Shown here: one piece after another, positions 55,311 to 62,730 of the stretch
How the letters are laid out: each line of letters opens with the position of its first letter
How positions within the stretch are numbered: position 1 is the first letter of the stretch
Assembly: GCF_035621355.1 (NCBI RefSeq)
Contig: NZ_CP141769.1
Location: forward strand, 2,294,001-2,358,000
Direction: 5' to 3'
Origin: Thiobacillus sp. SCUT-2
Lineage (GTDB): Bacteria > Pseudomonadota > Gammaproteobacteria > Burkholderiales > Thiobacillaceae
DNA: 64,000 nucleotides
Program-made: the position numbers and the translations under genes
The notes under the pieces: generated by a model
The model's database searches: none
Told to the model about the DNA's origin: nothing
The model's input: the letters and a program-made list of their open reading frames with translations, nothing else

Positions 55311-56684
55311 GTGGAATACCCCAAGGAAATCTTCAAGGCCTACGACATCCGCGGCATCGTCGGCAAGACCTTCACCCCCGCGATCGTCGAGGCGATCGGC
55401 CATGCGATCGGCTCGGAAGCCGCCGCGCGCGGCCAGAAGGAGATCTGCATCGGCCGCGACGGCCGCCTGTCGGGCCCTGACCTCGCCGCCGCGCTGGCGC
55501 GCGGCATCCGCAAGGCCGGCGTCGGCGTCGTCGATCTCGGCATGGTCGCCACGCCGATGACCTATTTCGCCGCCTACCAGCTGGGCACGAACAGCGCGGT
55601 CATGGTCACCGGCAGCCACAACCCGCCCGACTACAACGGCCTCAAGATGGTGCTCGGCGGCGAGACGCTATCGGGCGACACCATCCAGGCACTGCGCCAA
55701 CGCCTCGTCGACGGCAATCTCGTCCACGGCCAAGGCGGCTACCGCACTCACGACATCGCCCCCGAATACCTCGCCCGCATCGTCTCCGACGTCAAGCTCG
55801 CGCGGCCGATGAAGATCGCGGTCGACTGCGGCAACGGCGTGCCCGGCGCCTTCGCACCGAAGCTGTTCCGCGACCTCGGCTGCACCGTCGACGAACTGTT
55901 CTGCGAAGTCGACGGCAACTTTCCCAATCACCACCCGGATCCCTCGCAGCCGAAGAACCTGCAGGACCTGATCGCACACCTGAAGACGAGCGACGCCGAG
56001 ATCGGCCTGGCCTTCGACGGCGACGGCGACCGCCTCGGCGTCGTCACCAAGGACGGCAGCATCATCTTCCCCGACCGCCAGCTGATGCTGTTCGCCGACG
56101 ACGTGCTTTCCCGCAACCCCGGCGCCGAGGTCATCTTCGACGTCAAGTCGACGCGCAAGCTGTTCGACTGGATCCGCGCGCGCGGCGGCCGCCCGCTCTT
56201 GTGGAAGACCGGCCACAGCTTCATCAAGGCGAAGATGAAGGAGACCGGCGCGCTGCTCGCCGGCGAGATGAGCGGCCACGTGTTCTTCAAGGAGCGCTGG
56301 TACGGCTTCGACGACGGCCTCTACGCCGGCGCGCGCCTGCTCGAATACCTGTCGAAGCAGGCCGACATCGACGCCACGCTGCACGGCCTGCCCGACACGG
56401 TGAACACGCCCGAGCTCAACATCAAGATGGCCGAGGGCGAACACTATGCGCTGATGGACACGCTGCAGAAGACCGCGCGCTTCCCGGACGCGCAGGAAGT
56501 CATCACGCTCGACGGCCTGCGCGTGGAATACGCCGACGGCTTCGGGCTGGCGCGCCCGTCGAACACGACGCCGGTGATCGTGCTGCGCTTCGAGGCCGAC
56601 AACGCCGCCGCGCTGGAGCGCATCCAGGCCGACTTCCGCCGCGTGATCCACCAAGCGGCGCCCGGTCTGACCCTGCCGTTTTGA
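55311..56684 (+). CDS. Phosphomannomutase/phosphoglucomutase
   Basis: A 457-residue alpha-D-phosphohexomutase of the AlgC/ManB type. The active-site serine is S102 in TGSHNPPDYNG, the magnesium loop FDGDGDRLG (about 242-250), the sugar loop GEMSGH and the phosphate loop RPSNTTPV near the end. It interconverts 1- and 6-phosphates of mannose or glucose for exopolysaccharide and lipopolysaccharide sugars. Start GTG 55311 (EYPKEIFKAYDIRG) has GGGAG upstream; a longer frame runs into the hydrolase gene. It overlaps the glycosyltransferase. Confidence 0.92.
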   Translation: MEYPKEIFKAYDIRGIVGKTFTPAIVEAIGHAIGSEAAARGQKEICIGRDGRLSGPDLAAALARGIRKAGVGVVDLGMVATPMTYFAAYQLGTNSAVMVTGSHNPPDYNGLKMVLGGETLSGDTIQALRQRLVDGNLVHGQGGYRTHDIAPEYLARIVSDVKLARPMKIAVDCGNGVPGAFAPKLFRDLGCTVDELFCEVDGNFPNHHPDPSQPKNLQDLIAHLKTSDAEIGLAFDGDGDRLGVVTKDGSIIFPDRQLMLFADDVLSRNPGAEVIFDVKSTRKLFDWIRARGGRPLLWKTGHSFIKAKMKETGALLAGEMSGHVFFKERWYGFDDGLYAGARLLEYLSKQADIDATLHGLPDTVNTPELNIKMAEGEHYALMDTLQKTARFPDAQEVITLDGLRVEYADGFGLARPSNTTPVIVLRFEADNAAALERIQADFRRVIHQAAPGLTLPF

Positions 56685-57808
56685 GCGACGCGATTTCCCT
56701 GCCGCGCAGCCTGCACGTCGTCGGCGGCAAGGGTTCGGGCGGCGCCGAGCGTTTCGCCGTGCGCCTCATCAATGCCCTGGCGCAGCGCGGCCAGCCGGTC
56801 GCGGCGGTCACCGTGGCCGGCGGCGAGGTCGCGCGCGCGATCGACCCCGGGGTGCGCCAGTACCACGCGCCGATGCTCGGCGTGTGGGACCTCTACTCGC
56901 GCTGGCGCATCAACCGGGCCATCGCGGATTTCCGGCCCGACGTCGTGCAGACCTACATGGGCCGCGCAACGCGCATCGTCCACCTGCCGCCGGACCGACC
57001 GCCGGTTCATCTCGCGCGGCTAGGCGGCTTCTACAACCTCAAGGGCTACCGCCACGCGCACGCCTGGGTCGGCAACACGCACGGCATCCGCGACTATCTG
57101 ACGACGCACGGGCTGCCGGCCGCACGCGTGCGATACATCGGCAACTTCGTCGACGCGCCGCGCCGCGTGGCCGCCGCCGAGCTCGACGCCCTGCGTCGCC
57201 AGCTGGGGCTCGACGGTTGCCGGATCGTGCTCGGACTCGGCCGCCTCCATCCCAACAAGGGCTGGGCCGATCTGCTGCAGGCCTTTGCGCGCCTCCCGGC
57301 GGCACTTGGCGCCACGCCGCTGCATCTCGTGATGGTGGGCGACGGCCCGCTGCGCCGTGAGCTCGAGCAGCTCGCCCAATCGCTCGGCATCGCGGCGCGC
57401 GTGCATTGGGCTGGCTGGAAGCACGATCCCGCCCCCTACTACCAGCTGGCCGACGTCTTCGTCTGCGCCTCCGTGCACGAACCGCTCGGCAACGTCATCC
57501 TCGAAGCCTGGGCCAACCGCGTGCTGCTGGTTTCCACCCGGGCACAGGGGCCGCTGGAACTGATCCAGGACGGCGTCAACGGCCTGCTTGCGCCCGTTTC
57601 CGATCCGGCCGCGCTCGCCGCCGTGCTGCACGCGGCACTCGTGCTGGAGCCGGCCCACACTGACCGCCTGATCGAGGCGGGGCACGCCGAGGTGGACCAC
57701 CATTATTCGGAAGCGGCGATCGTAGGGGACTACGTCGCGCTCTACGCGGCGCTGCACGACGACGCGGCGGTGCCCGCACCCGCAGGCGCCGCCCCTTCCC
57801 GCCGGTAA
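56681..57808 (+). CDS. Glycosyltransferase, GT-B fold (GT4-like)
   Basis: A 375-residue glycosyltransferase starting at TTG 56681, overlapping the mutase stop (TTGA). The N-terminus SLHVVGGKGSGGAERFAVRLINAL is the acceptor-side loop of GT4 enzymes. The C-terminal half has LGLGRLHPNKGWADLLQAFARL, MVGDGPLRRELEQLA, and VFVCASVHEPLGNVILEAWA, the E-x7-E-like donor site. It probably adds a sugar to lipopolysaccharide or a cell-surface polysaccharide; the coupling to a phosphomannomutase supports this. Substrates are unknown. Confidence 0.87.
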   Translation: MSDAISLPRSLHVVGGKGSGGAERFAVRLINALAQRGQPVAAVTVAGGEVARAIDPGVRQYHAPMLGVWDLYSRWRINRAIADFRPDVVQTYMGRATRIVHLPPDRPPVHLARLGGFYNLKGYRHAHAWVGNTHGIRDYLTTHGLPAARVRYIGNFVDAPRRVAAAELDALRRQLGLDGCRIVLGLGRLHPNKGWADLLQAFARLPAALGATPLHLVMVGDGPLRRELEQLAQSLGIAARVHWAGWKHDPAPYYQLADVFVCASVHEPLGNVILEAWANRVLLVSTRAQGPLELIQDGVNGLLAPVSDPAALAAVLHAALVLEPAHTDRLIEAGHAEVDHHYSEAAIVGDYVALYAALHDDAAVPAPAGAAPSRR

Positions 57809-57905
57809 ACCGGCACGGCGTTGCCGGTCGCGTCGACGCAGCCGGTTCGTTCCCCGGCACCGGCCTCCCGTTCCGGACTAGAATCGTGCCACCCGCCATC
57901 GAACC

Positions 57906-58880
57906 TTGCCGGAGACCGCCATCAACTGCCTGCTCTTCACCGATTCCAAGCCGCGCGCCATCGAATTCGACGCCATCAGCGAACATGTCGGGCAGCCGGA
58001 CCGCTTCATCTGGATCGAGCTGAAGTCGCCGGACAGCCAGACGATCACGCGCCTCGGCGAGGAGCTCGGACTGCACGCGCTGGCGCTGGAGGACGCGATC
58101 TCCACGCATCAGCGGCCGAAGCTGGAGGACTACGACGGACATGTCTTCATCGCCACGCGCACGGCGCAGCTGTGGGAATCGCGCATGGAACTCGGCGAGA
58201 CGCACCTGTTCGTCGGCGGCAACTTCGTCGTCGCCATCCGCCACGACAGCGGCGGCGGCTACCAGCGCGTGACCGAACGCCTGCAGCGTCCGCCCAACGG
58301 CATCCGCGCCGCGACGCCCTACGCGCTCTATCTGGTGCTCGATCTGATCGTCGACCAGTTCCGGCCGGTGATCGAGGGGATGCAGGACCATTTCCATGCG
58401 CTCGAAAGCCAGCTGATGGCCGGTGCCAGGCCCGGGCGCGACATGCTGGAGCAGCTGTACGAGATGAAGCGCGATCTGACGGCGCTGCGCGACGCCACCG
58501 AGCCGATGCAGGAGATCACGCAGAACCTGATCCGCCTGCATCCGGAACTGTCGACCAAGGAATTGCGCGCCTACTACCGCGACATCCACGACCATGCGGT
58601 GCGCGTGTCGGCGGCGATCGACCGCCTGCGGGCGTCGACCTCGGACGCGATGCAGTTCCATCTCGCCTCGCTGTCGGTCGGGCAGAACGAATCGGTACAG
58701 AAGCTTGCAGGCTGGGGCGCGCTGCTGGCCTTGCCGACGGTGGTGTTCAGCCTCTACGGGATGAACTTCGTCGACATGCCCGAGCTGAAGTGGCCGTGGG
58801 CCTACCCCGTCGTGCTGTTGGGAACCAGCGTCGCGGTGCTGGTGCTCTACCGCCGGCTCAAGCGGCGCGGCTGGATCTAG
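57906..58880 (+). CDS. corA: CorA family magnesium/cobalt transporter
   Basis: A 324-residue protein with a large cytoplasmic domain (1-255) and two C-terminal membrane helices. The signature GMN is at 285-287 (YGMNF), between the helices (about 262-284 and 300-318). CorA proteins form pentameric channels for divalent cations. The start is TTG 57906 (PETAINCLL), 13 bases after a TAGAAT-containing stretch, so the start is not firm. It stands between the glycosyltransferase and a convergent secreted-protein gene. Confidence 0.88.
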   Translation: MPETAINCLLFTDSKPRAIEFDAISEHVGQPDRFIWIELKSPDSQTITRLGEELGLHALALEDAISTHQRPKLEDYDGHVFIATRTAQLWESRMELGETHLFVGGNFVVAIRHDSGGGYQRVTERLQRPPNGIRAATPYALYLVLDLIVDQFRPVIEGMQDHFHALESQLMAGARPGRDMLEQLYEMKRDLTALRDATEPMQEITQNLIRLHPELSTKELRAYYRDIHDHAVRVSAAIDRLRASTSDAMQFHLASLSVGQNESVQKLAGWGALLALPTVVFSLYGMNFVDMPELKWPWAYPVVLLGTSVAVLVLYRRLKRRGWI

Positions 58881-58883
58881 GCC

Positions 58884-60071
58884 TCACTTCCATTCGGCGC
58901 GCGCATAGCGCACGCGCGTTCCCGCCTGCGCATCCTGCTCGAGCCAGACGACATGGAGCGCGCCGCTCGCGTCCAGCGCGGCAGCCGGATCGGACTGCAC
59001 GCCGGGCCCGGCCGCGGCGGGTACGGCCACGTTGTCGCCGAACGCCGCGCCGTCCCAGTCGGCCATCCAGACGTCAGGCGTGCCGTCGCGCGCATCGTCC
59101 CACAACGCCACCAGCCGTCCGCCGCCGGCGACGATCTGCGCGTGCCATTGCGCCATGTTCTCGCCGAAGCTGTCCTGCACCTTGATATTGGCGCCGAAGC
59201 GGCGCGTGCCCGGATCGAACGCCGCGTAGACGTCGTAGCCCGACAGGAAGTCGCGCTTGTCGAGCCACACCGCGACGACGCCCTTGTCGCCCCACGCCGC
59301 GAGCGTCGGCCGCATCGCCCCGGTGCCGGCCCCCAGGCCCAGCGCGCGCCCCTGGCCGCCGCCCTTGGGCAGGTCGCTGAGGCGCACCGGCGCGGAAAAG
59401 CTGCGGCCATCCTCGCTATGGCTCGTCATCGGCACCGTATGGCGTTCGCGGCGGTCTTCCCAGGCAACCGTCAGGCTGCCGTCGCCCGCCACCGCCAGCG
59501 CGGGCCAGCCCTGGCCGTCGATGGGCTGCGCCGCCTCGATGGGCTGCGCCGGCGCGGCCTTCAACCCGTCCTTCGTCACCTCGATTCGCGCGACGACGAT
59601 GCGGCGGAAACGACCGGCCTGCTCGGCCCAGGCGGCATAGAGCCCGCCCGCGCCGGCCGCCAGCGTGGCCTGCCCCGCTTCGCCCGCGGACAGGGTGAGC
59701 GCCGCGCCCCCGGGCAGCAGGCGCGCACGCACCTTGCCGCCCTCTTCCCACGCCGCGACGAAGCGCCCGTCGTCCAACCCGATCACGGCCGGCTCGTAGC
59801 ACTCGCCTTCGCTCAGGCGCACCTCGGGCTGGAAATTCGCTGCCGTGGCCGGCTTCGTCGCCAGGTAGCACTCCGAGGTGCCGCTGCGGTTATCCTCCCA
59901 GACGACGCCGACGGTGCCGCCCGACACCGCGACGTTGCGGCGGTTGCCCGACTCCATGTGCGGATAGATCGTCGTGCCGCGGACCGAGTTGACCGTCAGC
60001 GGGGCGTCCCATTGCCAGCCGGCGTGCGCCGCCCCCGCGACGACCGCCAGCAGCAGCGCCGCCGCCCTCAC
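58884..60071 (-). CDS. Secreted beta-propeller-like (sialidase/BNR-type) protein
   Basis: A 395-residue exported protein with signal peptide (about 1-17, ending AHA), starting at GTG 60071. The body has repeats of the type GGTVGVVWEDNRSGTSE, DGRFVAAWEE, DGSLTVAWEDRRE, KGVVAVWLDKRD and GGRLVALWDDARDG, about every 50-60 residues, each with a W-x-D-x-R core. This is the pattern of a six- or seven-bladed propeller. No catalytic sialidase residues are evident, so it may bind rather than cleave. It overlaps the thioredoxin-fold gene (GTGA), so the two are coupled. Confidence 0.78.
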   Translation of the reverse strand: MRAAALLLAVVAGAAHAGWQWDAPLTVNSVRGTTIYPHMESGNRRNVAVSGGTVGVVWEDNRSGTSECYLATKPATAANFQPEVRLSEGECYEPAVIGLDDGRFVAAWEEGGKVRARLLPGGAALTLSAGEAGQATLAAGAGGLYAAWAEQAGRFRRIVVARIEVTKDGLKAAPAQPIEAAQPIDGQGWPALAVAGDGSLTVAWEDRRERHTVPMTSHSEDGRSFSAPVRLSDLPKGGGQGRALGLGAGTGAMRPTLAAWGDKGVVAVWLDKRDFLSGYDVYAAFDPGTRRFGANIKVQDSFGENMAQWHAQIVAGGGRLVALWDDARDGTPDVWMADWDGAAFGDNVAVPAAAGPGVQSDPAAALDASGALHVVWLEQDAQAGTRVRYARAEWK

Positions 60072-60559
60072 GACTTGCCGTCCAGGAATTGAAGCAGCGT
60101 CTTCTGCTTGTAGTAGCCGCCGTGCACGTAGCGGTCGTAGTCGCGGAAGTCCTGCACCGTCTTGAAGCCGGGGATCTGCATGATCTTGTCGCCCTGCGGC
60201 GTCAGGTAGACGAACAGCGGCGTCGCGAAGGCCTGCAGGCGTGCGCCGAGCTCGGCCTCGGTGATGCGCTCGCCGGACGGCAACGTCAGCCGCTTGCCCG
60301 ATTCGGCGTCGACGTAGACCAGCTCGTAGTGGTCGACGTAGAGCTTCTTCAGCGCCGGATCGGAGAACGTCGTCTTGTTGGTATGGTCGCACCAGGCGCA
60401 GCCGTAGCGCCCGAAATAGAGGAAGATCGGCTTGCCGCTGGCGCGCGCGGCCTTGAGGCCGGCGTCGAAGCTCACGAAGGGATAGCCCGGCGGCGGGTCG
60501 GCCAGTGCCGCCGTCGCCCACAGGCAACATGCCGCGAACAGCATCCGGATCCAGTTCAT
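60068..60559 (-). CDS. Secreted thioredoxin-fold protein
   Basis: A 163-residue protein with a signal peptide (about 1-20, ending ALA). The redox motif is C54-A-W-C57 in YFGRYGCAWCDHTNKTTF and the cis-proline stretch AFATPLFVYLTPQG. It resembles SoxW-type and DUF255-like periplasmic thioredoxins. A strong ribosome site (AAAGGAGG) precedes ATG 60559; an upstream in-frame start would hide the signal peptide. It is the first gene of a pair with a propeller protein. Confidence 0.83.
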   Translation of the reverse strand: MNWIRMLFAACCLWATAALADPPPGYPFVSFDAGLKAARASGKPIFLYFGRYGCAWCDHTNKTTFSDPALKKLYVDHYELVYVDAESGKRLTLPSGERITEAELGARLQAFATPLFVYLTPQGDKIMQIPGFKTVQDFRDYDRYVHGGYYKQKTLLQFLDGKS

Positions 60560-60632
60560 CGCGTCCTCCTTTGTCGTCGTTCTCCGCATTCTGATAAATT
60601 CGTTTCCCCGCGCAACCCTCTTTTATGACCAC

Positions 60633-61187
60633 ATGACCCACGCATCCATACGCATCGGCCTGGTGTCGATCAGCGACCGCGCCAGCACCGGCGTCTACGA
60701 GGACAAGGGCCTGCCGGCACTACAGGCCTGGTTCGGCGAGGTGCTCGCCAACCCGGCCGAATTCGTCACCCGCCTGATCCCGGACGAGCAGGCGCTGATC
60801 GAGTCGACGCTGATCGAGCTGGCCGATGCCGAAAAGTGTGCGCTGATCCTCACCACCGGCGGCACCGGGCCCGCCCCGCGCGATGTCACGCCCGAGGCGA
60901 CGCTCGCCGTCGCGCACAAGGTGCTGCCGGGATTCGGCGAGGCGATGCGCGCCGTCTCGCTGAAATACGTGCCGACCGCGATCCTGTCGCGCCAGGTCGG
61001 CGTGACCCGCGGCGCGAGCCTGATCCTCAACCTGCCGGGACAGCCGAAGGCGATCAAGGAAACGCTCGACGGCATCTTCGCCGCCGTGCCCTATTGCATC
61101 GACCTGATCGGCGGGCCCTATCTCGAGGCGCGGCCGGACACGGTGGCGGTGTTCCGTCCCAAGTCCGCGCTGCGGCCGAGCGCGTGA
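60633..61187 (+). CDS. mog: Molybdopterin adenylyltransferase Mog
   Basis: A 184-residue protein of the MogA family, which adenylates molybdopterin before metal insertion. The start IRIGLVSISDRASTGVYEDKGLPAL and ILTTGGTGPAPRDVTPEAT (about 72-90) are the MPT-binding segments; NLPGQPKAIKETL is also conserved. It lies divergent from the thioredoxin gene and overlaps the EI24 gene by 4 bases (GTGA). Confidence 0.93.
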   Translation: MTHASIRIGLVSISDRASTGVYEDKGLPALQAWFGEVLANPAEFVTRLIPDEQALIESTLIELADAEKCALILTTGGTGPAPRDVTPEATLAVAHKVLPGFGEAMRAVSLKYVPTAILSRQVGVTRGASLILNLPGQPKAIKETLDGIFAAVPYCIDLIGGPYLEARPDTVAVFRPKSALRPSA

Positions 61188-61909
61188 CTGCCGTCCTCGA
61201 CGCCCTCGCGCACGCCCTGCGCGACCTCTTCCGGCCGCGCGTGCTGTGGGTGGTGGTGTGGCCGATGCTGCTGGCGGGCTTCATCTGGATCGTGCTCGCG
61301 GTGGCGTTCTGGTCCACCTTCTCGGGCTGGATCGCGCTCGGACTCGACAAGCTCGGCGTCCAGGCCTGGCTGACCGGCCTCGAACCCTCGTGGATCGCCA
61401 ACGCCATCCAGGCCGTGCTGCACCTGCTGCTGTTCGTACCGCTCGTCTACGTCACCGCGCTCGTCATCACCGCGCTGTTCGGCATGCCGCCGCTGATCCG
61501 CCTCGTCGCCGAGCAGCGCTTTCCGGCGCTCGAGCGGAAGCGCGGCGGCAGCCTCGTCGGCAGCCTGGGGAGCGCCGTCGTCGCGGTGCTGCTGTTCATC
61601 GGCCTGTGGGTCGTGACGCTGCCGCTGTGGTTCCTCGGCGCCGGCGTCATCGTGCCCTTCATCGCCGCAGCCTATCTCAACCAGCGCCTGTTCCGCTACG
61701 ACGCCGTCGCCGAGCACGCGAGCGCGGCCGAGATGCGCGCGCTGTTCCGCGAGGAACGCGGCGGCTGGTGGAGCCTCGGCCTGCTGACCGGGCTGGTTCA
61801 ATTCGTGCCCCTGCTGAACCTGCTCGGGCCGGTGTTCGCTGCGCTGGCCTTCATCCACTACGGTCTCGCGCAGCTGGCGCAGCGGCGCAAGGATTCAGCC
61901 GCCGCCTGA
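61184..61909 (+). CDS. EI24 domain membrane protein (CysZ-like)
   Basis: A 241-residue protein of the EI24 domain family, starting at GTG 61184. About four to six hydrophobic segments are visible (about 16-40, 62-92, 115-150, 200-228). The family includes CysZ, a sulfate transporter, but many members are uncharacterised. Seen features are RPRVLWVVVWPMLLAGF at the start and GLVQFVPLLNLLGPVFAALAFIH near the end. It is coupled to mog. Its last 15 bases overlap the convergent gene. Confidence 0.85.
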   Translation: MTAVLDALAHALRDLFRPRVLWVVVWPMLLAGFIWIVLAVAFWSTFSGWIALGLDKLGVQAWLTGLEPSWIANAIQAVLHLLLFVPLVYVTALVITALFGMPPLIRLVAEQRFPALERKRGGSLVGSLGSAVVAVLLFIGLWVVTLPLWFLGAGVIVPFIAAAYLNQRLFRYDAVAEHASAAEMRALFREERGGWWSLGLLTGLVQFVPLLNLLGPVFAALAFIHYGLAQLAQRRKDSAAA

Positions 61910-62698
61910 GCCGAAGCGCTGCCGGAAGCCGGCGTCGAGATTGATCTCGTGCGCGGTCAGGGCGCCGATCACGCACTGCGCGAGGCTCGGCGGCATGACC
62001 GCGCGGCCCGCCGCGCCGACCAGCCGGCCGGCCATGATCTCGGCTTCGTGGCGCGGCGCCGCCTGCGGCAACTCGGGCTCGGCGTAGCCCTGCGGGTACA
62101 GCGGCCTCCCCTCGGCATCGTATTTGTCGGTCGCCCCCAGCGTGTGCAGCAGTTCGTGCGCGACGACGATGTCGTTCTGCCGCATCTGGCGCGGGTCGGC
62201 GAAAACGTGCACCACGCCGATCAGGCCCTTCTGCAACCCCAGCGAATGCTCCAGCGGCACGCCGTCCTGCGGCGCGTGATAGAGCAGGAAGAGCTTGATC
62301 CTTCCCAGCTGCGGCAGCCATCCGTCCGTGTGCCGGTACACCCACGCACGCAGCTTCAGGCTCCACCATGCGATCTTCAGAACGTTGCCATCGCGCGGCG
62401 GCGCCGGCGGTTTCTCATGCAGTTCCGGCAGCAGGCTGATCTGCACGGCAGGCGCTTGCCGGACGCCGTAGCGCGCGGTCTCGCGCTCGATAAACGCGCC
62501 GATGTCGTCGAAGTCGCTCGCCCGCAGCGCACGGATCGCGTCCGCCGCCTGCGCCGAGCCGTCGCCGTTGACCGGAATCACCGCCACGTCGAGTGGCGCG
62601 CGCCAGCCCCGCACCATGAACTGCTCGAGTTGGGTCAGGCCGAACGCGGCAGCGAGGATCCCGAGCAGGAGCAGGATGCGGATGCGGCGAAACGTCAT
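61895..62698 (-). CDS. Membrane-anchored HELLH protein, putative zinc metallopeptidase
   Basis: A 267-residue protein with a single N-terminal hydrophobic helix (about 8-27) and a domain that is likely periplasmic. A zinc motif H-E-L-L-H at 181-185 is followed by TLGATDKYD, giving an HExxHxxGxxD pattern as in metzincin-like peptidases. I do not recognise the family. An earlier in-frame start (62734) is not supported. Substrate and activation are unknown. It lies 33 bases after a DUF748 gene on the same strand. Confidence 0.7.
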   Translation of the reverse strand: MTFRRIRILLLLGILAAAFGLTQLEQFMVRGWRAPLDVAVIPVNGDGSAQAADAIRALRASDFDDIGAFIERETARYGVRQAPAVQISLLPELHEKPPAPPRDGNVLKIAWWSLKLRAWVYRHTDGWLPQLGRIKLFLLYHAPQDGVPLEHSLGLQKGLIGVVHVFADPRQMRQNDIVVAHELLHTLGATDKYDAEGRPLYPQGYAEPELPQAAPRHEAEIMAGRLVGAAGRAVMPPSLAQCVIGALTAHEINLDAGFRQRFGSGGG

Positions 62699-62730
62699 GC
62701 GAGGTCTTCTGCGCGAGTCATTGCGTCGTC

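Noticed and set aside
57809..57905. Magnesium riboswitch before corA
   Set aside because: The 97-base gap is too short and shows no long paired leader or M-box pattern.
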